Counted from the stretch's first letter, positions 1-12,978 are shown. The stretch is 64,000 bases of DNA from Blastocystis sp. Blastoise (GCA_039096225.1 JBBPEB010000034.1:682001-746000), one strand, 5' to 3'. Notes: generated by a model not told the origin, from the letters alone. A program made the numbers and translations.

Positions 1-1550
1 CATCTCCTTCTTCTCCTTTCCTTACTTCAGCTACACTTCTTGCTAAAGATTCTCGTCTCTCCTTTGCTAATAATACTGCTTATCCTAAGAATGAAACAGA
101 ATTCCGTAAAGTAAGTGATAAATGGCCTGTTCTTACCTTCACTTTCGACTTTGGTACAATCAATGAGTCACCTCTTGAACAGTATATGGTAGCCTCTTAT
201 GATGTCATTTATGGTATGCATTACTTTGGCTCAAACTTCATTCCCTATTGGAAACATCTCTATAATGATATGAATACACTTCTCATCAAGAATGCTCATC
301 TCAATAAAGCAGAAAACTATAAATTAATGGAACAATTCGATAATGATCTTATGGAGAAAATTTATAAGAAAGTACCTAATGATGAATATCTTACTATGAC
401 CACTCTTGTCTACAGACAAGTATATAACACTTATATACATTACTATTATTACATTAATATATAATTATATATTTATTTTTATTATTCTTATCATCTATTA
501 TATATATATATATATATATAGGTCACAGGAGGAATGGAGATTGTATGGAATCACATAGAAGAAAAGTCTTGGATTTTTATGAAAGAAATCTCTTCAAATG
601 GTGCTGATGGTGGTGATATTTCAACTGTTGATGTTATTTATCCTGCTGTTCCTCTCTTCCTATTCCTTGCTCCTAAAACATTCAAACAAATACTCTATCC
701 TGTCCTTGAATATTCTAATGTAGAAACTGCTAAATATGGGTATTCTAATCCTTATGATTATGAATGGGCTCCTCATCATATTGGTTCTTGGCCTATTGCC
801 AATATCAAACAAGAAGATCAAGAAAATATGCCTGTTGAAGAAACTGGTAATATGCTTCAATTAGTCCTTGCTATTGTACAACGTACAGATAATGATCTTG
901 AATGGCTTAAGAACTATTGGCCTCTTCTTAAGAAATGGGCGGATTACTTAGTTAAATTCCTTCCTGATCCTGGTAACCAATTATGTACCGATGATTTCAT
1001 GGGTGCTTCTCCTCATAATATTAACTTAGCTATTAAAGGTATTGTTGGTCTTGGTGCTTACGCTGAATTAATGAAAGTCAAAGGAGATAAAGAACAAGCT
1101 GATCTATATAACTCACTCACAGAATCTTATTATAAATGGTACAAAACTATGGCCTATAATAATGATCATTCTAAACTTCAATATGATCTACCTGATAGCT
1201 GGTCTCTTAAATACAATATGGTATTCCAAACTGTTCTTAATATTAATATATTCTCCAAGGAAGATATGCTTCTTGATGCTACTTATTATCATGATAAACA
1301 ACTCAATAAATGTGGTGTTCCACTTGATAGCAGAGCTACATTCACTAAGGCTGATTGGTTAATGTGGTCTGCTTGTATGGGTACTGAAGAACAATTATAT
1401 GCCATCATTCATGCCATGTATACTTTTGCTAATACTTCTCCCTCCAGAGTTCCTTTCAGTGATTGGTATCAAACTGTTGATGACTGTAAAGTTGTTGCTT
1501 TCCGTGCTAGAACTGTTATTGGTGGTATCTATATGCCTCTTTTAATGTAA
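1..1550 (+). CDS. GtaA-type glutaminase (DUF4965/DUF1793 family), 5' truncated
   Basis: The reading frame is open from base 3, so the N-terminus lies outside the window. The exon runs to 419; an intron at 420-521 (102 nt, GTATAT...TATAG, mostly AT repeat) joins in phase 0 to the exon 522-1550, giving RQ|VTGGMEIVW across the junction. Family-typical segments are WPVLTFTFDFGT near the start, EWAPHHIGSWP, EETGNMLQLVLA, then GVPLDSR, TKADWLMWSACMG, RVPFSDWYQT and FRARTVIGGIYM at the C-terminus. Fungal GtaA enzymes hydrolyse L-glutamine to glutamate and are usually secreted; the signal peptide cannot be checked here. The (alpha/alpha) barrel-like C-terminal half is complete and the TAA at 1548-1550 is the natural end. 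Function is inferred from family resemblance; substrate is not proven. Confidence 0.85.
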
Positions 1551-2228
1551 ACAGAATAATATACTCATTACTTTGTCATTGCATAATAATCTATTATATT
1601 GTTGCTTAGAATTATGGTTTCGTTGTTTTATTCAAGACTTTTATCACACAATCACATACTTTTTTTAAATGCAATCAAGAAACAATTATTTTTTTACATT
1701 TCAACACTATTTTATTAATTTAATTTATATATATATATGTTTTTTATATATCAAAGCAATTAAGTTTTTAATAATCTTCAAATGTTATAAAATATTAAGA
1801 ATAAATTCAATAATAACTGTATCTAACTTAGCATCATCTTAAATCAGTTGTTCACAAGCAAGAACTAATAAAAGTTGAGATATATTTTTAAAATGTAATT
1901 AGATTAATTCAAGGTTGTGACAATATTATTTTGAATTGAAAAATATATAAAAATATGTATGGTTGTCTTGTTAAAAAAACCAATCACTCATTTAATATGG
2001 TACTTGTCAATGTTTAATTTAAAAAAACAAATTTGAAACTTGCAAATCTTTCAATAAACCGCGAAATATCATTTTGATAAGTATTCTCATCCTATATATT
2101 ATTTTAATAATATAAAATATATTAGAATAAATAAGTATTGTGTGTAGTATTTAAAATTCAATGTATATATCTATATGATAGTTATTTATGAGTGTAATAC
2201 TGTTCTGTCTAGTTAGTTTTCTATTTTT
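1551..2228. other. intergenic, AT-rich
   Basis: No coding pattern seen. The first 200 bases after the glutaminase stop are T-rich on the + strand, as in other 3' flanks of this window. The remainder is mixed AT sequence and presumably contains the promoter of the next + strand gene. Confidence 0.5.
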
Positions 2229-3064
2229 ATGATGAGTAATTCCGTGAATCCTAGTGATCAACAAAATAATACTAATAAAGAATGTATATAGAAGCATTAT
2301 TAGTATTCATTTCTATTGATTTCATAGTTTTATTTCGTTTTCAAGAAGAAAACACTTGTAAAGTATCGAGTAGCTTTTTAGAAAAGCATCCTGAATGTAT
2401 TTTAAATGATTTTATTCAGATTGATGGAGAGGAAGAAGAAGATGATGGAATCTACATTGATTATACTGTTCATTATCCCGAATTATTGATATCTATTATA
2501 GAAGGAGAGTCTAGTGACACTCCTTTAGACGATACCATTGATGTATCTCTTCTAAAGAATGATTTTTTAGCATTATTTCCTGATAGAGATGGGAGAACTA
2601 GTATTGATGTGAATACTCTTAGTAAGCCTATATTTGATTATTGTTCCAAGTCAAAGGATAGTATATGTCATTGTAAGACACCTGTATATTCATGCGCTCC
2701 TACTAGTGACTCCGATACGTATCAGAATAAAATTGTAGATACCATGAACTTTCAAGATAAATATGTATATATAGTATCAGGTATATTGTTATTTTTATAT
2801 TATTATATATTATGAATCTCTATAAATATCTTTAGGACAATTAAGTGATTCAAAAATAAATGAATTGAAGCAATTACGTCGATATTTCTCGTTCTTCAAC
2901 TTTATTGCTATTTCTATTGAATGTATATTTATAGAGTTATCTTCATCATAATATTAAATATATACATATATATATAGCTACCTTTACCCTGGATCTTGAT
3001 ATAACTACAGTTGTGAATAATCAATTTTTAACTATTTTCCCTAATCTTCCTTCTCTTCATATAC

Positions 3065-3104
<40 letters not shown>

Positions 3105-5833
3105 TATAGTTCTATATTATAAGAAGAAGGATATAGATGTTCATGAAGTAGCTTTTAATTATAAAGAGAAAGAAGGTATACAATTATATATATATTCATA
3201 TTTAACTAATCAACTATTTCTATAGAAACTCACTACATATATAAAATGAAGTATATACTTTATCTAGAATTATATAAATATATATATAGTTTATATAATA
3301 TGTATAATGCTTCCTTTGTAAAATGGATTTTGAATAATCCCTATAAAGATACTATTGAAGAAGTCATTTATAGTATACTCTTTATATAACTATAGTATAA
3401 ATACTATACATATATATAGATGATTCAGATGCTATAACTCAATATATGTCGATATTTAAGAATAATTTGTATCCTTCCATCAAAAACATTCATTTCTCTT
3501 ATTGTATTATTATATATATATATATATATATATCAATCTATATGAATAGATATTATTCGAAAACAGAATATGAATTCTCTTAAAGGTACCATGAAGAAAC
3601 TCTCAGTTCCCACTGTAGAATGTCTCTCCTTTGAAAGTATACTATATATGATGCTATTACCATTTCTTATTATACTCTCATTATTTTTATATATTATCAT
3701 TATCATCCTAGATGTTCCTATTGGTCGCTACATATGTGAACGTATTCCCATGATTATTTCGTATGTTAATAATACTAGTTTTCCAAATATGAAAAGAATC
3801 TCTTTTCAAGGAGGTATATTATTTTACATCAATATTCCTATTAATATCTCTTCTATAGCTAGCTTCTATGAATCAAATGTCTTTACTTCCTGCCTTAAAA
3901 ATACTGAACTATTTGAAGAAATCAATTTAAAAGGTAATATATATACATATATAGAAGTATTTTCACAATAAGTTATTCTCTGTAATTAATAATATAGAGA
4001 TTAGTAACGATGCACTATTCAATTTCTTTGAATCTCAAAGAAATGACTTATTCCCTAATGTAAAACATATCGATATAGATAGTATATACATATATACATA
4101 TTTCTCATTAACTCTCCTTAGTGATGCCTTCTTCTATTGAATTTATTGATCTTCACGTCATACAAAAAGTCATTGATAACTATTCATTACCACCAGTAGA
4201 GAAATTATTCATAACAAGAAAATATGATTGGTTATTTTGCAGACAATCCCATAATTTCACAAACAATCGTATATATATATATATATTTGTTTATTTACTC
4301 TAAAACAATCGTTAATATTAATATCATAATATATAGAAGAACAATGGAGCTTTCTCTCCTCTTTATTCAATAGACTATCTACTTCGCTTCATGAACTCAA
4401 TATTGAAGGTAATTCTGTCTATAATAATATATATATATTATATGGTATAGAAAACATAAGTGCCACTACTATTCAAGATATGATAGAACTCTTTACTCCA
4501 CTCACTTTCACTAAACTAACAAACCTTAAACTCATCCGTATATATGTATATAAATTGATATACTCTATATATAGATAATGAGCCTATTACTTTCATGCCT
4601 TCTCTCCTCCTTTTCCTCTCTTCCTCCTCTTATCCTTCTCTTCAATCACTTACTATTCAATGTGAATCATTCAATAATCAAGTACCAACAGAGAATATTA
4701 CACTCTCTTTTGAAGATCTCAAGAAACAATCGATTCATCTTAAAATGCCTTGTTTGAAAACTCTCACATTCACAAGTAATATATGTATCATATTTATCAA
4801 TCTTTATTTCATCCTTTATCTAGAATTATATTTCAATTCAGAAAGTCTTCTTTCTACACTAACATTATTCCTCACTAGTTGTCCTTCAATGGAACAACTT
4901 ACATTTGAAAGTAATATATATATATATATATATATATAATTCATATATTATTATTATCTATATAGGTTGTGGGTTTGACAATCAATGCGATAATGCATTA
5001 TTTACTGTTGCTAAACAAGGACTTATGAAACATATTCAATATATTTATTTTGATTGTATTCAAAAAGAGTATAACAATGATACAGAATATACATCTTTTT
5101 TTATTCCACGACATTTCTGTAATCTAGAAAAAGGCCAATTGTCATCATTAAACTCATTGTACTTTTCGAGTAAATGTGTTTTATAATATTTAATATCTAT
5201 TGTGTTATATAGAATTTAAATTCACTATTGATGACTTTCAGAGTTATGTCAGTCTCTTTACTAATCATATCATTCCTTCTACTTGTTTCTCTCTCACAAT
5301 TCCAAATAAATCATATATTCGTATTCTCATATATATAATATTCATTCTATATATACTTATTACTTTACTAATTCTATATATATATCATATTTATATAGCT
5401 AAGATTATTATTCCTTCTGAAGGCATGAACTATCTTCTTGATGCCATTAAAGACAAGAAAATGGTCCACCTTACCACAATCAACTTAAAATGTATTCATT
5501 ATTAGTTATTATAGTACATAAATCTATATAATACTATGCAATTAATATTAATATAGATACATCTATATCACTCGAGAATCTAAAACGATTTATTAGTTAT
5601 TTAAATAAAGAATATCTACCAAACCTGAAATATTTCTTGATTTCATGTATATATATCTCTCTATTACTAATTTGTTTCCACTATTATCTATTTATAGTAG
5701 ATAACAATGACAAGTCAGTTAATTATATAAATCCTTTAATAGAACATATGGAATTAGTCGAATGCAAACAATTATATTATTTAATTCACTACTCACATTA
5801 TTTGAAAAAAATTGAATCAAAATATGATGTTCC

Positions 5834-5866
<33 letters not shown>

Positions 5867-6242
5867 TAATAATAATAATAATAATAATAATAATTTCTTC
5901 TTTAGAAAATCAAATAGTCAATCAAGAAATACATTGAATAAGACTGCTCGAGTTGTGACAGGAACATCAGCCGCACCTCTTGGAACAATTATCACTGATA
6001 ATAAGCGAAACATAGATAATACAGTTAATGATAATGATGATAATAGTGATAATGATAATGATGATGATGACAGTTCATCTGAAGCAGTAGATATGACAGA
6101 AGAGAAAACAAATAACGATACTAACACTAGTAATCCTGCTGTGTATAATTATGGCAAAAAGAATAAGAATAAATCGAAAAAAAACAATTGGAACCAAGGA
6201 ACGAGACGAAGAAATAATTACTGGAGATATGATTCCTCTTAA
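2229..6242 (+). CDS. multi-exon leucine-rich-repeat-like protein with C-terminal poly-Asn
   Basis: A start is proposed at ATG 2229 (or 2232): the short first exon (MMSNSVNPSDQQ...) joins at 2283/2328 over a 44-nt intron into the acidic exon that reads FLFRFQEENTCKVSS. A further junction near 2780 (exon ending GTATCAG, intron to about 2833) keeps the frame open. From about 2990 on, short exons separated by (AT)n introns encode recurring LRR-like units such as LTKLTNLKLIR, YPSLQSLTIQ, MPCLKTLTF and CPSMEQLTF. The last exon has a run of about 20 Asn codons (AAT)n at 5836-5893, an Asp/Asn-rich acidic stretch, and a basic tail rich in Lys, Asn and Arg, ending at TAA 6240. No catalytic motif is seen. 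Individual exon borders after 2833 are not all resolved. The LRR call is by pattern only; it could be an F-box/LRR-like scaffold, but no F-box was recognised. Confidence 0.55.
5836..5893 (+). repeat. (AAT)n microsatellite in coding sequence
   Basis: Trinucleotide run with one AAC interruption, read in frame as about 20 asparagines. Length polymorphism would only change the Asn count. Confidence 0.9.
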
Positions 6243-6887
6243 TTCATATACTTATGTCTTATTAATGACTCATATTTCGTGAATAAAAATTATTATATAT
6301 AATATATTATTTGTATAATATTCATTTCATTTTTTATATTAACATCAGTATTTTTTTTTCATTTAATAACATGTTTTGTTTCATTCCATTTTTTAAATGT
6401 TTTTTTTATGCAAGAAATTCATAACATAACTGTAAATAATATTATGATATCACATTAATAGTATTATGTAATACACAATAAGAATTACATATAATTTATT
6501 ATAAAATCAATTTATTTGTTTTCTAACATAAAACGGCTTCAACACCAATATTTAATATGTTTAAAAACACATATATTATATACACTTCTCTTTACATTCT
6601 TTCCACATTTTTCACTAATAACAAAAAAGAATAAAAATGTTTTCTAATTAGAGATTCAAAAGTTTAGACAAAAATTGTGACGAGTTATCCGAGTTATGAC
6701 GCTTGTATAAGTATTTATATCTGTTATATTTATTATATAATATATTGTATTATTAAATTATCAAAAAAAAAAATTAATTTGCATAAATAAATAGTAATAT
6801 AATAACAGTAAAAAAAATTGTTTAATTACTAAAAAAATTCATATATTGAATTTCTCTTTTTTTTTTTTTTTTTGTAAATCTTGTTAA
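6243..6887. other. intergenic, AT-rich
   Basis: No gene seen between the LRR-like gene and the hAT cluster. T-rich on the + strand right after the stop codon, then mixed AT sequence with poly-T at 6857-6873 just before the first transposon end. Confidence 0.5.
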
Positions 6888-8330
6888 TAGAGCGGTTCAA
6901 AAATTGCGACAAAGTAGCGACAAAGTCGCGACAAAAGTTGCGACACTTTTTAAACACTATTTTTATAAACAAAACTAATTTTTAATAATGAAAACATAAA
7001 TAAAACATATAAAATACAAATTATAAATAATTGAAGAAAAATATGAATCAAGATTGATCTCTGAAACATTACTAAAAGTAGATAAATTATCAAAAGAAAT
7101 TGATAAAATATCATCAAGAGAATCAGATAAAACACTATTTGAATTGAAATTAGAATTAAAATCGTCATTTTCATTTTCATTTGATAATATTTCATTATCA
7201 TCTATGATTGTTATTGAAGAATCATCAATTGTAGTATATATTTCATCTTCAATAATCATTGAATCATTTTGAATTGAAATAGTGTCTGTTTGTGGATTCA
7301 TATAAAAAAAAAAATCTCTAAACAAATTATCATCAGAATAACAAAATTTATTCTTTGTAAATAAAATATTCATAAAAGAGAAAGATCTTTCTACACTAAC
7401 AGTAGTAGAAGGTAATTGAATAATGAAAGGAATTATTTTAGAAATAGTAGGAATTTGTTTAAGAAGAGGAAAATATAATTTTATCATTTGTTCTTTACTT
7501 ATCATATTTTGAGGAAAACATTCATTTTATTTCTTTTCAATATCAATAAAATCTTTCATTTTTGAAACACATAATAAATAATCTTTCTTTTCAATATTTA
7601 AAAATTCAGATAAAGTGAAAGAAGGAAATGAAGAAGACATTAAAAAATGATTTTCATTATAAAATATCATTTGTTTCTTATTCATGAATTTGATTTCTTT
7701 CAATTTTAATAATGTATTCGTAAAACCTATAAAATATAAATTAATAACAATAATATACTTTTCTTATATTCTTGAATAAATGAAGATTGAACATTTGATA
7801 AATTATTTTCTTCACATATTTCATTCACTATCATAATTATATTATCTTTTGAATTCTTCAATTCTTCTTCAATTTCATCTATCAAACAACAAACATTACA
7901 ACATTGAAAATTATCATTTGATAATAATTTTAATATTTCTTCAAACATTATCCCACTCTTCAAAAGAATCGACATTTCGATTTGTAAAGAAGAAGATAAT
8001 TGATTATCTTGAAGAATATTCAATATTTCTTTATCTTTATCACTTAACATATCCAATGTTTCTAAATATTCATAGAATGATTTCAAATATTTAAAATGTT
8101 TCAAAATATATCTTAATGATTTATACCAAGATATCCATCGTGTTTCTTTAAATAAGAAAAGAAAGAAGAAGAAGGAAGATTATTTATATTAAGAAAGGAT
8201 AACCATAAATTATTTTTCTTTCTAAAGAAACGAAATGATGAATTAATGAGATTAATAAATGATTTAGTATTAATAAAACAATCTTTTAGTTTTTCAGCTA
8301 CTAAATTAATCATATGCATAAAACATCCAC
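6888..8330 (-). mobile_element. truncated inverted copy of hAT element 1
   Basis: Starts at 6888 with the terminal motif TAGAGCGGTTCAAAA followed by repeated GCGACAAAG units, the same end found at 11366 and, reversed, at 11258. Its interior is a near-identical inverted copy of 9822-11258 of the neighbouring element. It stops abruptly at 8330, within the sequence matching the transposase reading CGCFMHMINLV, and is joined directly to the terminus of the next element. The 5' half, including the zinc finger region, is missing. The pair forms a large imperfect inverted repeat of about 1.4 kb. Confidence 0.85.
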
Positions 8331-8370
8331 TAGAGCGGTTCAAGAGTTGCGACAAATCGAGTTGCGACAA
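6975..8370 (-). pseudogene. hAT transposase fragment (C-terminal half), inverted copy
   Basis: Three successive open pieces on the minus strand (8370-8113, 8104-7727, 7505-6975) match the C-terminal half of the transposase in the + copy. The last piece is intact through the hAT dimerisation segment LPSTTVSVERSFSFMN and extends past the point where the + copy is broken by a T-run length change. A TAA at 7527-7529 and a frame change at 8146-8152 (CTTTAAA, i.e. TTTAAAG on this strand) occur at exactly the same positions as in the other copy. The piece at 7727-7758 is best read as a 32-nt intron. No start or zinc finger remains, so this copy cannot make a full transposase. The first few residues past 8330 derive from the adjoining element's terminus. 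Confidence 0.8.
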
Positions 8371-8938
8371 ATTTCACAACTTGTCGCAAGTTGTCACAAT
8401 TTATCGCAACTTTTTTAACCACGAATAATGGCGAGAGTACCGCGATTATTTTATTAATTTGGCAACTAATTAAGACTTGTTTAAAAAAAGAATTCAGTGT
8501 CGCAATTTGTCACAACTTTGTCACAACTTTTCATTTAAACATATATAGACCTATTTTACATTTATATAAAATATGATAATTTATGAAATCCAGAGTGGTG
8601 AATATAATAAGCATCAAGAATTATTTAAATACTTAATTCAAACAAAGAAAAACATTAAAAATACTTTTCAAAAAATCATGAATATTTTTTTTACAGTCAA
8701 AAAAATGAAATATTCACGGGACATTATTAATTTTCAGTCATTTTAAAATGTATAAATAATTGAAAGAAATCATCTCATTTTCATTAATTTATATTTCTAT
8801 ATAAATCGTTCTTTCAATATAGATTCATTCATCTATTCATAAAGTCTTCTTTAATACTCATTTCTATCAATAAATATATCATTCTAAGAATCAAAAGAAG
8901 TATATATATGTATTCATCATTCTTAATTATCTTTAGAT

Positions 8939-11023
8939 ATGGTTAAAAAAACAATGAAACAATCTAATAATCATAAATTGAAAAGAAAAGAAAAGAAGAA
9001 GTCTTCATCTACTAAGAAAAGTGAGAATGTTAGAACGAGAATCTATAAAATGAATCCAATAAGTCGTTTAACAAAAATAAAATTATCATCCACTATGAAT
9101 GAAGAAGAAAAGAAATGTTTTATATCAAAGAATAATAATCTTCGTTGTATTTATTGTAAGTGTATTGTAGATCATAAAAGATTATCTTCTATTAATAAAC
9201 ATCTCAATACTGATATGCATATTTCTAATATGAATTCATTCATGAAAGAAAAGTCTTCTACTGTATCTTCTGTAAAGAAAACTAATAATATAAAAAATAG
9301 AATTATTGAATCTAATGTGAATTATGTAAGATTTGAAAAATTAATAGAATTATTCTTGGAAGAATGTATTCCTATTAATAAATTTAAGAAACCTCAATTT
9401 AGAATGAAATTGAAAAATATATTTGAAATGAATAATAATAATATGCCATGTTATAATACTATTCAAAAACGAATTATACCTAAATTGTATAATGAACGTA
9501 TTCAATATGTAAAAATGAATTTAGATAAATGTCCTCTAGCTGTTCTATGTGATTCTTCTACTTCAGATGCTGGTTCTAATTATTTATCAATAATCGTAAG
9601 AAGATTGAATACTTTCAATTTGAATGAGCCTTTCTACTTAATAAACTTGAAAAGAATGGAAAATCAAAAATCGAATAATTATCTTTCTATCATTCAAGAT
9701 ACATTAGAAGAATGGAACATTAAAAGAAAGCAGTTTAAATCGTTTCACACTGATAACTGTAATACTATGCGAAATGCTGGTAATAATTATGTATCGATTT
9801 TTAGTGATGGTATTTATTGTGGATGTTTTATGCATATGATTAATTTAGTAGCTGAAAAACTAAAAGATGGTTTTATTAATACTAAATCATTTATTAATCT
9901 CATTAATTCATCATTTCGTTTCTTTAGAAAGAAAAATAATTTATGGTTATCCTTTCTTAATATAAATAATCTTCCTTCTTCTTCTTTCTTTTCTTATTTA
10001 AAGAAACACGATGGATATCTTGGTATAAATCATTAAGATATATTTTGAAACATTTTAAATATTTGAAATCATTCTATGAATATTTAGAAACATTGGATAT
10101 GTTAAGTGATAAAGATAAAGAAATATTGAATATTCTTCAAGATAATCAATTATCTTCTTCTTTACAAATCGAAATGTCGATTCTTTTGAAGAGTGGGATA
10201 ATGTTTGAAGAAATATTAAAATTATTATCAAATGATAATTTTCAATGTTGTAATGTTTGTTGTTTGATAGATGAAATTGAAGAAGAATTGAAGAATTCAA
10301 AAGATAATATAATTATGATAGTGAATGAAATATGTGAAGAAAATAATTTATCAAATGTTCAATCTTCATTTATTCAAGAATATAAGAAAAGTATATTTAT
10401 TGTTATTAATTTATATTTTATAGGTTTTACGAATACATTATTAAAATTGAAAGAAATCAAATTCATGAATAAGAAACAAATGATATTTTATAATGAAAAT
10501 CATTTTTTAATGTCTTCTTCATTTCCTTCTTTCACTTTATCTGAATTTTTAAATATTGAAAAGAAAGATTATTTATTATGTGTTTCAAAAATGAAAGATT
10601 TTATTGATAATGAGAAGAAATAAAATGAATGTTTTCCTCAAAATATGATAAGTAAAGAACAAATGATAAAATTATATTTTCATCTTCTTAAACAAATTCC
10701 TACTATTTCTAAAATAATTCCTTTCATTATTCAATTACCTTCTACTACTGTTAGTGTAGAAAGATCTTTCTCTTTTATGAATATTTTATTTACAAAGAAT
10801 AAATTTTGTTATTCTGATGATAATTTGTTTAGAGATTTTTTTTTTTTATATGAATCCACAAACAGACACTATTTCAATTCAAAATGATTCAATTCATATT
10901 GAAGATGAAATAGATACTACAATTAATGATTCTTCAATAACAATTGTAGATGATAATGAATCAATAACAAATGAACATGAAAATGACGATTATAATACTA
11001 ATTTCAATTCAAATAGTCTTTAA
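8939..11023 (+). pseudogene. BED-finger hAT transposase, interrupted
   Basis: The first segment (8939-10036) starts with a Lys-rich N-terminus, then a BED-like zinc finger with CIYCKC and two downstream His (HLNTDMH), then the catalytic-domain part with PLAVLCDSSTSDAG and FHTDNCNTM. A -1 change of frame at 9997-10003 leads into ETRWISWYKSL, the hAT TRW motif, and on to 10623. A 33-nt intron at 10391-10423 is likely, because the inverted copy has a 32-nt version that would otherwise break the frame. After a TAA at 10621 the frame continues with the dimerisation segment SVERSFSFMN. A T-run length change near 10840-10850 shifts frame again before the acidic tail ending at 11023. The first two interruptions are shared with the inverted copy; the third is private. 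Confidence 0.85.
10391..10423 (+). other. probable 33-nt intron in hAT transposase
   Basis: GTATAT...TTATAG inside the transposase frame. The inverted copy has the same segment at 7727-7758 with one T fewer (32 nt). Only removal by splicing keeps both copies in frame here (YKKS|FTNTLLKL). Confidence 0.65.
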
Positions 11024-11365
11024 TCTGATTTTTTTGGTGATATTTTTTTCTACTTTTTGTTAATTTATCTACTTTTAATAATGTTTCAGAGATCAATCTT
11101 GATTAAATTATTTCTTAACTTATTTATAATTTAATTTTTTTATGCTTTATTTATGTTTTCTTTATAAAAAATTTGTTTTGTTTATAAAAATAATGTTTAA
11201 AAAGTGTCGCAACTTTCACAACTTGTCGCAACTTTGTCGCAACTTTTGAACCGCTCTAAATTGATGTTATTTTAATTAAAAATTGAATTTAGATAAATTA
11301 AAAAAAATATTTAGAATCTTTTTGTAGCTTTTTCGTAAAATGTCGGAACTTAGTTAGAATGTCAT

Positions 11366-12978
11366 TAGAGCGGTTCAAAAGTTGCGACAAAAGTTGCGAC
11401 AAGTTGCGACAAAAGTTGCGAAAAAGTTGCGACAAGTTGCGACAAAGTTGCGACAAGTTGCGACAAGTTGCGACACTTTTTATATCTCATTTGTAAGCCA
11501 TATATTTATTATATAATAAATTTATATATATAATTATAGAGAGATTTACATGATGATTATATAAATAATTTTTAAATGAATTAAAAATAAGTTTAATACT
11601 CTTAATAAGCGTTTTAAACACTAAAAATTGAATTTTTAAAGTCAAATTTATTCTATAAATATCGTTATTTTAATCATTTTAACAATCTTTTAACGATTTT
11701 TAAAATATTATATTATTTTTATATTATAAGAATAATGTTATTAAATATAAAAAGTGAAAAATTGAATGTCATAGATAGAGCGGTTCAAAAGTTGCGACAA
11801 AAGTTACGAAAAAGTTAAGACAGTTGTGACACTTTTTATATCTCATTTGTAAGCCATATATTTATTATAAAATATATTTAAATATATAATTATAAAGATA
11901 TTTTCATGATGATTACATAAATCATTTTTAAATAAATTAATAATAAGTTTAATACCTAAAATAAGCGTTTTAAACACTAAAAAAATGAAATTTTTGAAAT
12001 TCATAAGAAAAATTCATTAGATAAATATACTTATTTTAATCATTTTAACAATCTTTTAACGATTTTAAAAATATTATATTATTTTTATATTATCAAAATA
12101 ATCTTATTTAATATAAAAAGTGAAAAAATGAATGTCATAAAAGCTTCATTGAAGATAAAATGAGCTCATTAAGTATAAAAATATTTTTAAAATGATTCAT
12201 TTCTTCATAATGAGCTAATAATGAGCTATTGATAACATATATATTCAAATAATTTCATTTCATCAAAATTCAATTTTTAACATTCTCCATCAAACATCAT
12301 ATATTGAATCATTATGATTTAAATATGTATCTATATGATAAATAAGAGCTAATTGTAATTCTATTATTCTTAATTAGATGATAAAATGAGTTGATAAAAA
12401 ATAAATCATTTCAAAAAGATCTAAAATCAATCTATTAATGAAATCATTCACATTATTAAATACTATAAATAATACAAACTATGATTTCAATTGAAAATGG
12501 ATAAATAATGCGAAGAAAAGAAAATTGAAATTCATTTGAATTTTGATTAAAAAATGTAATTTCAAAAATGAGTCAAAAATGGTTTTATCCCGTAAATAAA
12601 TCAATTTTTTGACTGGAAAAAAATTATTCAAAATATTTTGAATTCTTTCATTAATTCATTTCATATGATCTTTTCATTTTTATAAAATGAAATTTGGTAT
12701 ATATATTTGCCGATACTTAATTCATATAATGAAATATTGTATTCTATAAAATATTTAATTAAATAAATGTTTAAATGAAAAGTTGTGACAAAGTTGTGAC
12801 AAATTGCGACACTGAATTCATTTTTTAAACAAGTCTTTTTTAATTGCCAAATTAATAAAATAATCACGGTACTCTCGCCATTATTGTTGGTAAAAAAAGT
12901 TGCGACAAATTGCGACAAGTTGCGACAAGTTGTGAAATTTGTCGCAACTCGATTTGTCGCAACTTTTGAACCGCTCTA
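11366..12978 (-). mobile_element. non-autonomous hAT derivative with internal tandem duplication
   Basis: Inverted ends TAGAGCGGTTCAAAAGTTGC at 11366 and the complement ending at 12978, flanked by identical AATGTCAT at 11358-11365 and 12979-12986, an 8-bp target-site duplication as expected for hAT. The right end (about 12760-12978) is the reversed left end of element 1; the left end is of the element 1 right-end type. No transposase is inside. The first about 360-400 bases are tandemly duplicated (11366-11772 and 11776-12138), each unit holding a terminal motif, the shared text TTTATATCTCATTTGTAAGC and a closing AATGTCAT. Confidence 0.85.

Larger units (their letters stand above)
8331..11258 (+). 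mobile_element. hAT element 1, near full-length
   Basis: Bounded by inverted ends TAGAGCGGTTCAAGAGTTG at 8331 and its complement ending CGCTCTA at 11258. Both ends carry multiple subterminal GTTGCGACAA/TTGTCGCAAC units, as expected for hAT transposase-binding sites. Length about 2.9 kb. The 8 bases outside each end (ACATCCAC on the left, AATTGATG on the right) do not match, so no target-site duplication survives; the left border abuts the truncated inverted copy, suggesting rearrangement after insertion. Confidence 0.85.

Noticed and set aside
8246-8576. Short + strand frames over the transposon terminus, also seen reversed at 12661-12918
   Set aside because: They are translations of the terminal repeat units; similarity reflects shared transposon ends, not a protein.
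8593-8606. CAGAGTGGTGAAT resembling a hAT terminus inside element 1
   Set aside because: No inverted partner or flanking duplication seen; likely chance.
9935-10004. An intron explaining the frame change in the hAT transposase (GT near 9920 to AAAG at 10003)
   Set aside because: It would remove residues that fit the usual hAT spacing before the TRW motif; kept only as an alternative to slippage.
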